Below are positions 1 through 12,088 of a DNA stretch of 64,000 nucleotides, one piece after another. Source of the stretch: Thelonectria olida (taxonomy: Eukaryota; Ascomycota; Sordariomycetes; Hypocreales; Nectriaceae); contig JAGPYM010000020.1 of assembly GCA_020736575.1 (NCBI GenBank), positions 124,001-188,000 of the forward strand. Direction: 5' to 3'. The notes below the pieces were generated by a model. It ran no database searches and was not told where the DNA came from. It saw only the letters and a program-made list of their open reading frames with translations. The position numbers and the translations under genes were made by a program. Every line of letters starts with the position of its first letter. The stretch's first letter is position 1.

Positions 1-2171
1 CATCAATCCGGACCTAGGCACTTTCAGAACATGATGATGGCGTAAGCTTCCTAGCTCAAGTAACCTAAGTAGTCTCATGGAAGCTCTGATAGAGATCCCA
101 TTGAAAGATCTGCCTATTGGTAAGTTCCAATGATTATGCTAGATGCTGATCATGCTGCCAATCTGCAGTGGGGACAGCCCCGGCTGTTCATAGTACAGGC
201 TGTTCCTGATTCATGGAACGAAATGGAATCTGATTGTTGCCTATGTATCTAGGTTCTTTTTTCTGTCTTCAAATTCCGCAGCTCTATTATTAAATGCGGC
301 GCTTTATTTCAACCACAAAGCACCCCGACCTCCGGTGATAGATGCATATTGCTATCATTGGCGACTAGGAACTCTCTTCTCTCAACATGCTTCGTGCTGT
401 CTATTATACATTTTGGACTCTTACCTCTCGTAGATGCTTTCCTCGCCTGCGGGACGTTCTACCCACAAGGTTGCTTGCGCTCTGCTTGCCGATTCTAGGG
501 AGTTCGCTTTGGTGACCACAGCTGTTGCTGCTGTCGTCATCTGCCCCGGTCCTGCTGTCTTCGCTGCTCGAGAGGAAAACGAGGTGGCGAGTCGAAGTTT
601 CAAAAACGACTCTTGTATCAACTGGCCATTTCTGTCTTCCATCGACGATGCGCCTTGTTTTGTGCAGACGGGGGATTCATTCTATTTCGAGAGGGAAGTG
701 CTCCGTTCATCAGAGATTGCCGCTCGCTCGCTTCGTTCTGAACGAGAGTTTTGCTTATCAGCTGATTGATAGAGCGACAAATGTTTGCTAGTGAGCTCAT
801 GTAAGGCAGCGTCAATGGCTCCCTAGTACATAGCTTCTTTGATAATCTAGCATCCACGTCTTCGGCGAGCAGCTTCGACTGAAATAGAACCCCGCATCCC
901 TGCCACTACGCCGAGTACGACTACTTGGGAAAGAAAGATTAAAGGTATGACAGGAGACGGCCTGGATGACTGAGACAGTGGCTTGATACAGGTTAGTAGC
1001 ATATTGAGAAAAGTTGTACTATATCGGCATTTTTAAGTACGAATGGGAATTCCCTGTGTTAACCTACCACCTATGGAATTCTATAATTTCTGTTGTTTTT
1101 ACCTACCTAGGTACCCAACAAAAGCCATTCCGAAACACGTACGCCTTGATATGTGTCCGCTTCTATGAAAGTTGTTCAATAGAAGGTTAATACATATTGA
1201 GTGTCTAAAGTCAAATCAAGACAAATAATCTCGGTGATAATATCATGGCATGTCGTTGCTGCCTTTGCCGCCACGCTGGTTTAAAAAGTAACTCAGACGT
1301 CACCTGTGATCCAAAAGCCGAAACCCGAGTTTTTCGGTTTTGTGACCCATCCATGCAACCCAACGCAAAGACTCGCAAAATATCAATTTTTTCTGCTACA
1401 AAGGAAGTTAGCAGTTCGCAGGATCATCGGCGAGCGGATCCGCTCCTTCTCGCGTGCAACGGTACCACATGATCAGTTGATCAGTCCTTGTAAGAAGGAG
1501 ACAAGACTCCGCGACCGGGACCTGCCAAGATGTGTGTTTGATGTTCAATATGCATGTAGTTGGGATGTTGACTGAGAGAAACCGTCTTGTCTCAGCCGCC
1601 TCGTAAACCAGTCCAATCCAACGTCGTCGTTCAGGTCCCCAGACCCCCAGACAAGCGTCTTTTACGAGTCAAACACAATGCGGAGTCTCCAGACTCCATG
1701 TCAGAAATCCTTATTCTGCTGCCTGATGTCTCTGATGCAAACACATGGGTCCTGTTCCCACAAGGTCTCGGGCGTTGATTCGTGCGCATAGCACTTAAAC
1801 CCGCGCGTTATTATCGGACCCAGTGTAAACAACAAACCCAACGCACCATTTCTCGACAATGATGATTAGGTTGTTCCACATACGGTGACATAGCTTCACT
1901 TGTGACCTGGGGATGGGGAAGGAATGGGGATCTACCGTTGCAGCGCGCAAGGTTCCGCGCTTGACGTCGTTTCCTCAGAGGTGGATGTCGGTTGTGTTCG
2001 GTTATTCGATTTTGTCTCCTCACTCTATGAGAGCGATGTCTTCGTTCGTCAGGGAAACTTATATAAGGATGTGGGTTGGCCGCAATGCGCCAACCTGCAG
2101 ATCTGCATCGTAACCAGCATTGACTTTTACACAACTTGCTTGCCATAGTTTGCAGCAGGAGAGCTTCCATC
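1..2171. other. No gene recognised (left flank)
   Basis: Several short open frames occur on both strands and overlap one another (for example 434-769 plus and 421-642 minus). None shows a recognisable domain or a convincing splice structure. An imperfect inverted repeat lies at about 1299-1346. The last 120 bp are the promoter of the downstream sugar transporter. Confidence 0.5.
2060..2066 (+). promoter_or_regulatory. TATA-like box of the sugar transporter
   Basis: The sequence TATATAA lies 106 bp before the ATG at 2172, a normal spacing for a fungal promoter with a short 5' leader. Confidence 0.45.
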
Positions 2172-3938
2172 ATGCAGCAGCTCAAGGGCATCAATGTGGC
2201 CAACCACCTCGAGAAGCGCCAGCTTCTCATCGCCATCAACTGCGTTGCGGCGCTTTCCATCTTTTTCTTTGGATATGATCAGGTAACTCCAGCCCAACAC
2301 CTATCACATCCCCTGTTCTAACCTCTGTCCTAACCACAGGGAATGATGGGCGGCGTCAACAACGCCGAGGACTATGTGAACCTCATGGGTTTTGGATATA
2401 TCGACGAAGCGAGTGGCGATCCCGTTGTCACGGACAGTTTGTTGCAAGGCGGTATTGTGTCCGTGTACTATCTTGGCACTCTGTTCGGCTGCTTGCTTGG
2501 TGGTTGGGTTGGTGACAAGATCGGTCGTATCAAGACTATCGCGCTCGGTTCTGTTTGGGCCATTATTGGTGCGAGTTTGCAGTGCTCGGCCCAGAACGCT
2601 AACTGGATGATTTGTGGTATGTTATCCTTGGGTTCGATAAGTCGAGGACTTGGCGTTGGATCGTGGACTGACATGACGCTGCTTAGCTCGCGCCGTCAAC
2701 GGCATCGGAACGGGCATTCTGAACGCCATCGTTCCTGTGTGGGCTACCGAAACCGCCGAACACACATCTCGTGGCCAGTTCATCGCCATCGAGTTCACCC
2801 TCAACATTTTCGGCGTCGTCGTCGCCTACTGGCTGGAGTTCGGCCTCTCTTTCATCGACGGAGGCCGTTCGCCCATCCGATGGCGATTCCCTATCGCATT
2901 TCAGATCCTTCCCCTTCTAGTTCTCTTGTCTGTGGTATGGTTCTTCCCGGAGTCACCTCGTTGGCTCGTCAAGGTTGGTCGCGATGATGAGGCGCAGTTC
3001 ATCCTCAAGCGCCTTCGAGGTTCTGACGAGACCAACGCCGCGCGAGCCATGGCAGAGTACAACGACATTCAAAACATTGTCCAGTTGGAAAGCAAGGAGT
3101 CCAAGAAGAACTCTTACTATCACATGCTGTTTGGTATTGGCTCGGGAGAGCTGCACACCGGCCGCCGCGTCCAGCTCGTCATTTGGGTACGTCATGCCAT
3201 TGTTCTCTAAGGTGAAAAATGTCGCTAACAAGGGTGAAGTTGCAAATCATACAAGAATGGGTCGGCATCGCTGGCGTGACGGTTTACGCGCCAACCATCT
3301 TCCGAATCGCTGGGTTCGACTCGGAGAAGAGCCAATGGATCAGTGGTCTCAACAACATCTTCTACATGTTCGCGACGCTCATCTGTGTTTTCACGTTGGA
3401 TCGAATAGGCAGACGCTGGACGCTCTACTGGGGAGCGGTTGGACAGGGCATTGCAATGTTCTTAGCTGCCGCCTTTTCGAAACTCGGCCAACAAGCCAGT
3501 GCCAACGGCGACACGGACAAGGCGAACTCATACGGTGCCGCGGCAGCTTCTTTCGTCTTCATCTTCACATCCGTCTTTGGAGCGACCTGGCTTACCGTCC
3601 CCTGGCTCTATCCCGCCGAAATCTTCCCCCTTCAAGTGCGTGCCAAGGGCAACGCTTGGGGTGTCTTTGGCTGGAGTATCGGAAACGGGTGGTTGACTTT
3701 GCTCTGCCCGGTCATGTTTGACCACATTGGCGAGAACACGCTTCACATCTTTGGTGCTTGCAACATCCTCGCCATTCCCATGGTGTGGGCGCTGTACCCG
3801 GAAAGTAACCAGCGCACGCTCGAGGAGATGGATCTGCTCTTTGCTGCGGATACGCCTTGGGTTTGGGATGCCGAGAAGAACTTTGCGAGACTTAAAGCTG
3901 AGCAGCCGGACCTTATAACTACTATCCATGCAGGATAA
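2172..3938 (+). CDS. MFS sugar/H+ symporter (hexose transporter family)
   Basis: Plasma-membrane sugar porter of the major facilitator superfamily. Four exons, 2172-2282, 2340-2616, 2687-3186 and 3240-3938, join to 528 codons plus stop. Family signatures in order are FFGYDQGMMGG after TM1, GDKIGR in the TM2-3 loop, PESPRW after TM6, LDRIGRR in the TM8-9 loop and YPAEIFPLQVR in the second half. The length fits fungal sugar transporters (about 520-550 aa). The start is the first ATG, just before the charged cytosolic segment that leads into TM1. The substrate cannot be read from sequence. Its last 80 bases are nearly identical to a stray fragment at 26,428-26,507, so a second copy once existed locally. 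Confidence 0.92.
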
Positions 3939-4454
3939 TATAATTTAGATAAAAAGAAAAATAATAATAAATAAGCTAATTATTAGATTTAAAGGCGGGA
4001 GTGGGACGGTCCGGATGAACCTTTCCTAAAACGACACGAACAGCATGATGGGTTGGGTAAAGCCCGAATATTAAGTGCAATTCGGAGCTAGTGGCTGGCT
4101 GAATACTTCATCATTACGGTCTGGATTGACATAGGCGGGGAGTGTAGTCCTCTCGACTCTTGAAACGGTCAGGTGCAGAGGCTGGAGTTCCACTGTGATG
4201 ATCATGCGGCCTCCAACACATGGATGGAAGTGGATGGAACTCGCATGCTGTCTTGGAATCAGGGATCGATCAGTTCTCATCATATTCAGACATCAAGTCT
4301 CGAGGTGTCCGTGACTACCTATAAAGCGAGGAACCATCACGACTTCAATCAGTTCGACAACCCATCATCACATTAACATTCACACACGCCAACATAACTC
4401 ACTTCCCCGTCATCTTTTACCAACTCTCTTCTCTCTTCGAGATCATTCATCAAG
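3939..4454. other. Intergenic; promoter of the 4455 gene
   Basis: An AT-rich 3' flank (3935-3990) follows the transporter. A TATAAAG motif at about 4320-4326 lies 130 bp before the next ATG, and a pyrimidine/CA-rich leader runs 4370-4450. No coding signal was seen. Confidence 0.5.
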
Positions 4455-5232
4455 ATGCCTAACATCTACACCACCACCGTCACCAACGAGTCTAGCAACA
4501 CCCAGAAGTATGCCCTCTTCAACGAACTTCCCAAGGTGAGCGCCACTGTCCAGCCTGAGATCTGGAACAACGCTCTCAAGGTTACCCCCGTTGGACCTGG
4601 CGGCTCTGCCATCTTCACCATCACCGAGCAGTTCTTCGCCTAAGTCGGCTCTTCCGACGGCGAGCCTGGCAAGGACAACGTGGCTGTAACTGTCTCTGCT
4701 TCCGCCCCCGTCGACCTTGGCAGAAAGGACCTCCAGGGCAACGAGACCAAGGGTATCACACTCAACATAGACGTCATCGGCGAGGCTCCTCAGTTTACCG
4801 GCAAGGCTACGGCCAGCGGCAAGCTCAATGCTTTTGGCAATACCACTGCTCCTGGAACTAAGGATAACGGCTTCACCCTTGCCAAGGCCAAGCAGAGTAA
4901 GTGAACCCATGACTAGAAACTCGGGATATTTTGGTTTCTAACCCACTCAGCTTCTAATAGACAAATGGGCCATTGGTCTCGGAAAGGTCGTCAACAGAAT
5001 TGTTGCTGCCGCCATCATCATTCCCCAGAGGATCATTCCCCAGCCTGGGTGCAAGTACCAGATCAAGCCCGTCAACACTTGGTACATCACCTACGGTGAC
5101 TTCAGGGGCGGCCAGGTCGTCAACATTGAGATGATTGGCTCTGAGCGAGCTACTATCCCGTTTAACAAGAACAGCTCTTCTGACGTCCGCGTCATCCACA
5201 ACGATAGTGGCCAGATCACTGCCCAGACGTAA
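4455..5232 (+). pseudogene. Small conserved-type protein gene with one in-frame TAA
   Basis: The frame starts MPNIYTTTVTNESSNTQKYA and reads 62 codons to a TAA at 4641-4643. The same frame then stays open through 4896, crosses an intron (4897-4960, GTAAGT donor, TAATAG acceptor) and ends at a natural TAA at 5230-5232. Ignoring the first TAA gives about 237 residues with no signal peptide or membrane segment. The central part is polar and Gly/Asn/Lys-rich. Beta-rich character is inferred. I do not recognise the family. Because coding character is equal on both sides of the TAA, either the gene is freshly broken (one base change, for example CAA to TAA) or the stop is read through; the first is more likely. 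The promoter and splice sites look intact. Confidence 0.6.
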
Positions 5233-6356
5233 AGAGGTTCCTCTGGGATCCCTTTCTGACAACGGACCACCCGGCGGCGGAGACTTGGAGTTGTTCAGGA
5301 GGAGCATACGGAGTAGAGAGTAACTAGAGGCAATATACAAGGCATAAAACCCACCAAAAGCATTGTACGCTCAACTTTCCATGATGTGACCTAGATGTCA
5401 GTTCAGCTACCTGATCTGCTCGCTTTCTTTAAAGGACTACTAGTATCTTGGTTCCCGCGTGAACAGCAAAAGCAGCATGGTTCTAACATATTGACCCGCC
5501 ACGACTTTCCGGCCGCATTTACAACAATGCTTGCGAAGCCCTCTATCTTTAAGATTGAGAATGCACTTTTCTTCCAAACTTGTTTAGCTTCTGGGAGACT
5601 TGAGGTTTAGCGAAAATCACGCTTTGTTGTCACCTTTCCAAATAGATATGCAGTATCATCTTCTAAAATAGTTCAATTTAGTATTTAATATCTTTAGCTA
5701 CACTTTCTATTAGTAGTATGGATCTGTATTTTAAAAGATTACTCGAAGTCTCTGCGAGAACCTTGCATTTTCAGGTTGTAAGGCAAAAAACATCAGATGC
5801 GTTATAGCTGGCTCCTAGTCAGTTTAGCAGGCATTGGAGAATTGTCGCGAGACGGGGCCGTATGCAATGTTCCATGGTACTACAGGTATGTCCTCCTGTC
5901 TACTATGTCCATTAACCATCCTGACTCACTATAAGAATCGGACTCTATGCTGACCAACACGTCTCATGACCAGTTCATGGACCCACGATGGGGTTCAGGA
6001 AAGAGGTCCAACACATGTCACACAGTTTGCTGGCTTAAGATCGGCCATCAACTTTGAACGTAATTCCATTCTGCCACCAGCTTCTATGTCATATCCCTTG
6101 TTTACCCACCTGTGCATGTCGAAAACACCGGCGAGAGTTAAGGGGCTGTAGGATGCCTATTTGTCTTTTGAGTTTTTAAGTGTATAATTTTGAATATACA
6201 ACTACGATTTGTAACCTCGATTAGTTCAATATATACCTTCCTAGCTGCTGTAAACGACACTGCAGCCCGGTTCCTAGAGGTCAGTTCGTTGTTTTCCCTT
6301 GGCTAGAGGTCGGGACAGTTGTCATCATTTCCTTATCAAAATGCTTCTACATTGTC
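5233..6356. other. Intergenic, partly AT-rich; nothing recognised
   Basis: Contains an AT-rich stretch at 5640-5770 and a 71-codon frame at 5395-5610 with no recognisable features. It lies between the 3' ends of two broken genes. Confidence 0.45.
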
Positions 6357-9300
6357 CTACTTAAAAAGCCTTTTCGCCTTGCCAGCTAAATCACGAGGTA
6401 TGCTTTTCCCTCCGCTCTTATCCCTAAACCAGCTCAGAATCTTATTCAAGACATAACTGATATACCTGGAGTTGTCTTGTAGCTCCTCTCCCAAACTAGA
6501 AATCCGCTGTATCACTATCCGGCGACTAGATATGCCTTCAATGACAAGGTCGGGATCAGCACCATGGTGCAGCAGCAATTTCACCATAGCCAAGTCTGGA
6601 GCGCCTGGACGTCGATATCCAACCCAATCATCATCGTCCACGGCCATGCTCTCACTTTCTTTGTTGTCGTCTGAGGTTACACTCTCACAGTCTTCCTCTT
6701 CTGAGGCTATAGTCTCGCCCTCTGCCTCGGATTCGTGTGGATCCTCCTCTTCAATATTGATCATTGGTTTGCTCTTGGACACAGCAACTTGAAGCAGCCG
6801 CGAACGCCGCGCCACCGAGACTCTGGGCTGCGCCTGCGTTAGTTCTGCCCGCACATAAACCGAGAAGTTGCAGTGGACAGCCAAGCATAGAAAATCTTCA
6901 GGCGGGCGAGTGATGTAGAGCCTGTTCCAGACTGGCGCGATTGAGTCTCCTTGAAACATGGCTGCCGCGATGGTGTCCAGAACTTTGATATGCATCTTCT
7001 CGTCAACAGTCGACAGAGCAAGAGCGGAGCTGAAACATCGTTCTAGCATGGTTTTGAACGTCTCCAGTTGCGAATCCGCGATCGAATCACTCAGCTCAAA
7101 GGTCTTCCAGAGCAGGATATGTGCGAGGCACAGCGAGGTGCGCGGGCACGGCCTATTCTCTGTGGCTGCTTGCTCTATAATTTGCCAGATTTCGGGAGAC
7201 TCCAGGTAGTCCTTGACTGTCCGGTGGAGATACTGAACGGTTGTCTTGGCTAGAGCGCGGCCGTATGCGTGAAGGGTCGGAATCGCAGAGGGTCACCATC
7301 TCCCGCGTCCGTGATGAGACGATCCAGGTCCTTCGCATTCCAAATGTTGCCACTTTTTCTTCGCAGGTCTTCGATCTCGATGAGACCGTTGCAGCGACTG
7401 CTGAGACGGCGTTTCATGGTTATTGAGCGCATCAACCACTCTTGCCCTGTAAGGGGTTTGACCAGCCGCTTAGCCGCCGAGTCAAAGGTCAGCTCCTCGG
7501 CAAAAGCCAGAGCCAAGAGCGGTAGTCCTTGGCTGAACCCTAACTGGGGCTCTTTCGACGCGCGGTGTATCCGAAAGAGTCGGGCGGCGTCGGCGAAATA
7601 CCTCCCTTCGAGACCATGCAGCATCTTCCGGAACAGCTCCTCCAGTTCCTCTGGGAGTTCGTCCAGTCGTCGCCGGAGATCTTCAATGCGATCACCGTCG
7701 GCAAGGCCTTGAATGAGAGAATCAACAGCCAGAGTCACCCATAGAAAAACCCCAGAGGCCTTGGCTGTGACGTCGTTCACCAGCTCTTCCGCATTCTCCG
7801 GGTAACCCCATGCCAGCTCGCGAAAGGCTGGTTGCGCTGTGAGCTTCTCGCGCACGTACAGTGTGATATCGTTGTATGTTAGAAATTGCAGCATCAAGCT
7901 AGGCTGCTGTCTGAACCCATCCTCAAATACCACCCATGGCCGGCTTGACACACATATTTTGACGTTTGGATATGCTCCAAGCGTGTGAATAAGGGATACC
8001 AGCGCGGATTTGTCACCGTCGACCTCGTCAAGGCCGTCGACGAGGAAGAAGTACTTGATCGGTTCGTCATCCTCCTCTACTAGAAGACGGAAAAGTTGTT
8101 CGAGTTCCTTGAATTGGATGCGCTCTGTTGCCTGGATGGTGAGAGTGAATGCATCTAGTTTTCTGTGGAGTCGCTTAGAAGCCTGCCTGAGCCTTTGTTC
8201 AATGGATTGTTGGAGCAGAGAGCGGAGCAAGCCTTCTTGAGACATTTGTAATTTCGAACCTGAATTCCAGAAAAAGAATGCGGCTGTGATGAGCGAATCA
8301 CCCTTACACCACTGATGCAGAAGCTCGTCGGTGTAGGGATCACACAGCAACATCCTCATGAGGGTTGATTTTCCGGAGCCAGCTTTTCCCGTGATCCAGT
8401 AGATGCCACGGCCCTGTGTCAGCCATGATGAGAAGCTGTCCCATGGCTTGTCAGGGTCTTGCGGCTCCGAGTAGATCCACCGAAATGTGCCTTGGAAGTT
8501 ATCTGAGATTCTTTCCTGTCGACCAAACATCTCATCAAAGGACAATTTCATAAGCAGCCGGTCAATGATGCGCCTAGAGACTGCAGACTATGGCTGTATC
8601 TGCGGGTCGCCTCTCAGTGCGTCTTGAACAGGACCAGTATCACCCAGGGACCCGACAGCATTCAAGAGATTGATCTGACACTGATGGCCGTCGGGATTCC
8701 GGGATTGGATCCAATCCCCAAAGGATTTTGCCGTGTCCCACTTTGCCGATTTTGAGGTAAGCTCGTTGATCTTATGGTTGGTGTCGATGACTTCATGTCT
8801 ATGGGATGGTTAGCAAATCGACACAGGATAAAGTCATGCTGGGTGCATGAACTGGATGTTGGTCAGAATTGCTGTAGTGAGTGACGCCTTCAAGACGCCG
8901 ACCCGTTGACACAATCTGTTGACATCCTTGCGCATCTAAACCTCCCTCACGGCAGCGCGGACTGCATCCCACTTCCTTTCAATGGGGCGCTTTCGTTTTC
9001 TTCGACCGTGCTCTGCTGTTACTAGGTCGCAGCTAGGAAACGAAGAGACATCCTAAGATGGTGATGAGCCCAGTTCTTCCAATCCCACTAACTTTATTCT
9101 TCAAACCTCGTCGTCTCCGTTGATAGAGAGTTTTTCCAACGCCCCGGTCAGTTGCTCGGCGGCAGAGTCGCATTCCGCAGACAAAGAAACAACGGCTTGC
9201 TCTGTCGAAGTGAGGTCACGCTGCAGGTTTCCAGGAGTTAGCAGCTTGCCCAGCCCCGAGTTCAAGTCGCAGAGCCTTTTGGCATCAGCACGAAGGCGCT

Positions 9301-9424
9301 CGTGCTCTGCCGACGCGCCACTCTGGGATTCAGAAAGTTCCCGGATCTGGCTCCAGAGCTTTGCGGAGAAGTCGACGATCTGAATCGCGCTACTGGCGAC
9401 ACTCAGACAAGAAAGAGGATCCAT
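6357..9424 (-). pseudogene. NACHT NLR (STAND) gene, disrupted by two TAG codons and a frameshift
   Basis: Fungal NOD-like receptor of the type involved in heterokaryon incompatibility or innate immunity. Exon 1 (9424-9107) encodes the fungal N-terminal STAND domain (MDPLSCLSVASSAIQIVDFS). Introns are placed at 9106-9053 and 8852-8799, each 54 nt. Exon 3 carries the linker and the NACHT ATPase with Walker A GKAGSGKST and Walker B FFLVDGLDE, followed by the helical region. Breaks: TAG at 8938-8936, where the family normally has Trp; TAG at 8590-8588; and a one-base loss near 7250-7290, after which the reading continues in another frame (VQYLHRTVKDYLESPEIW) to a stop at 6357. The C-terminus has an acidic stretch and one ankyrin-like unit (VKLLLHHGADPDLV). 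The longest unbroken piece, 8551-7250, still encodes the whole NACHT core. Intron calls around the first break are inference. Confidence 0.8.
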
Positions 9425-11085
9425 GGATGCTACTAAACTGATTTCTAGGCTGGTTTCTGACGGTTCCTAGGGCGAGAATCTGGTCAACCTGAATTACGCG
9501 CCCGCAATGTGGCCAAGCTAGCCAATCAAAAGCTGCCTAGACTGGAGGCTGACAACAACTAGCTGCATGGGTGGCTGAGTCGGGGCGGCTGAACGGGTGA
9601 AGTTGCCCAAGAGATGCTCGTCGAGATCAAGACTCACTCCAAGAGTAAGAAGGTCTCGGGGTACATCCAAGAAGTGGCAGAAGCCAGCTCGATCAATTTT
9701 ATGCAAACGATTGAGGGTATCATAATGCGCGACTGGGACCCGGATGTCTCACCAGCTAGTTAGATGCGGTGACCGACTCTAGAGACAACTTTCTCATTAT
9801 GGGTCTTGGATGCGGACAAATTAGATGACGAAGCCTACATGGATTGATCCCTTCGCCAACGTGCTTTACTTATGCCCTGATGGCTGGGAGTATCCCCTGC
9901 GACGATACTGGAAGGACTATGACGCCTGTTTTATAATACTGTTTGTGTTTGTTCTTAGCCTAAGGAATAAGGCTGTATACCTAAAGCTTCCTTCGGGACC
10001 TATTCACCAATAGATGCTTGTATTTGTTTGAAAGCATCTCTGGAGACAATATCAATCGCATTGGGGCCACAAGCATTCTAGGAGCAGGAGGGAGCTTTAT
10101 TATTCGCGTTGCCGAAAGCCGAGAGACCTTCATGAGGCCCGCTTGCAACAAAGACAAAGGCCTATTAATTGCTAGGAAAAGCTGGCTTGAATCCTCCAAA
10201 AATATCACGCCCTGCCAGTGCTGGCAAAGGTTGACCATGGCCTAGACCCTCTCTCCATCAGGCTTCAGCTACGAGTTCCCGGCTGTTGGATGGAACGGAT
10301 GTCCATCCATGTTGTGTGCAATATCTCTCTGATATGGAGAAACTGAAGCATTGAGCAATGTTTCCATGTTGAGACGGCGAAGACAGTTGACTGTGTCGGT
10401 TGAGTGTAGATGGCTCGTGTTGCAGCCAACAGCACCATCGGTGGTGAAGCTCCCGGTGAGACTGGCCTCAAGGGCCTGGATGAATAAATGCATCCGCCAA
10501 GTTATCGCACAGCTTGTGAGTATTAAGACATCAATCAAGCGCCTGGAAAGCAAAGGCATAAGACACTTCCAAATGTATTGACATTGGGAAGTGGAGGCTA
10601 ATAGGGATCGCGTCCCAAGTGTTTAGGTCCTCTATCAATAGTTAGGGAAGCCTTCCCAGACCCATGCAGGAGGAAAGAGAAGGTGAGTGAAAATAGAACA
10701 AAACAAGTGGTCGAACCACGCAAGAGGGAAATGGAGGCTACGAATGTAGGGCGTGGATGTCGATAATATGTGACCCCAGTCTGGGCACTGTAAGGCACTC
10801 TTGCTTGATAGGATGACGCCGCTTTTGCCAGGTTAAATCCAGGGACATTCAGGCTCGGCTCAGTTTCAGCTGACCGTAGCCCACCCTCATTCACTCTCGT
10901 TACCACTCTACTAGTTCTTGTTCCAATCTTAGGTACCGTCAGATCATGGCCACCCCCGCACCTTCAGTTGTCTGTGGCCTGATGAAGCCCGCTTGACTTT
11001 TATCTCCTCACAATTCCTAGTCTAACGAGGACTCCATCATCCCTATCCCTACCTTAGTTCGAATCGTTCGCTGATCCGTCCCGCC
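9425..11085. other. Intergenic with possible coding relics
   Basis: A minus-strand frame open from 9748 to 9518 (HKIDRAGFCHFLDVPRDLL) looks protein-like but starts after a stop and has no recognised domain. A short plus frame at 9825-10013 (PFANVLYLCPDGWEYPL) is similar in character. The rest shows nothing. The promoter of the hydrolase gene occupies the last few hundred bases. Confidence 0.35.
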
Positions 11086-12048
11086 ATGAGCAGTTCATTC
11101 TTCCGTACGAAACCTCAGCACGTCGCGCTACCAGACGGTCGCACCTTGACCTTTGGCGTCTACGGCGCCGGCAGGGATACAACACCCGGAGCAGAGCAAC
11201 ATCCCGTCGTCTTCTACTTGCATGGCGTCCCCAGCAGCCACCACGAGGCGTACATAATGCACGATGCCGCCCTCGAGCGTGGCCTTCAAATCGTCGCCCT
11301 CGACCGCCCCGGATACGCCGGCTCCACGCCCCAGCCCGCCCGGCGAATCCTCGACTGGCCGAATGACGTTCTGGCCGTTGCGGATCACTTCTGCATCACC
11401 CACTTTGCTATAATAGGCGTCTCCGGCGGCGGACCGTACGCCCTGGCCTGCCTGCAGTCCCTACCGAAAAACCGGCTCGCCGGTGTCGCTATATGTTCTG
11501 GTGTGTACCCGGTCACATTCGGTCTCGCTGGGATGAAGTTTCTGAATCGGCTTCTGCTCAACATCACGCCTTGGGTCCCCTCCCTCGTCGCCTGGATCGT
11601 GGATTACACTCAATCGGCGGCCGCACGAGACGAGCAACACCCTGAAGTCTTCGACAACAAGATGATAGAGCTCTTCAAGAGCACGCCGGCCCCGGACCGC
11701 GTGATCTTCGTCGACAACGTTCGTGGCTACAGTGATACCATACTTGCGAGCGCCCGCGACGCTCTGAAACCCGGCGGTCAGACGTTTGCGCTGGAGTTTA
11801 CATTGCTAGCTAAGGATTGGGGGTTTAAATTTGAGGAGCTGGAAGAGCAGACCGAGACCGGCCGCCTCGTTATATGGCATGGTACCGAGGATGTCCACGT
11901 GCCAATTGCAATGGCCGAAAAGGCTAGCCAGCTGTTGCCCAACGCCGAGTTGAGACGTCTTGAAGGGGAAGGCCATGTTGGCCCCGTTCTCCGAGCAGAG
12001 GAGATTCTAGATGTAATCGGGGGCATGATTGGCAGAGTTGTGCAGTAG
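11086..12048 (+). CDS. Alpha/beta hydrolase
   Basis: Single-exon 320-aa alpha/beta-hydrolase-fold enzyme. The oxyanion-hole strand is FYLHGVPSS (about residues 44-52). The nucleophile elbow is GVSGGGP with Ser near residue 110. The acid is likely the Asp in IWHGTEDVHV (about 275). The catalytic His is in GEGHVGP (about 299). No signal peptide is seen, so it is probably intracellular. The closest general type is the epoxide-hydrolase/haloperoxidase-like group; the substrate is unknown. The ATG at 11,086 is preceded by a pyrimidine-rich leader. It stands alone between degenerate regions and so gives no pathway context. Confidence 0.85.
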   Translation: MSSSFFRTKPQHVALPDGRTLTFGVYGAGRDTTPGAEQHPVVFYLHGVPSSHHEAYIMHDAALERGLQIVALDRPGYAGSTPQPARRILDWPNDVLAVADHFCITHFAIIGVSGGGPYALACLQSLPKNRLAGVAICSGVYPVTFGLAGMKFLNRLLLNITPWVPSLVAWIVDYTQSAAARDEQHPEVFDNKMIELFKSTPAPDRVIFVDNVRGYSDTILASARDALKPGGQTFALEFTLLAKDWGFKFEELEEQTETGRLVIWHGTEDVHVPIAMAEKASQLLPNAELRRLEGEGHVGPVLRAEEILDVIGGMIGRVVQ

Positions 12049-12088
12049 ACATCGAAGCTAGCTACTGGGGCATTTGTCAACTGGCTTG

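Noticed and set aside
434..769. 111-codon plus frame in the left flank
   Set aside because: Equally long frames overlap it on both strands; no domain and no promoter.
9053..9106. Two further stop codons (TGA, TAG) in the NLR gene after exon 1
   Set aside because: They fall within a plausible 54-nt GT-AG intron, so they are not counted as disruptions.
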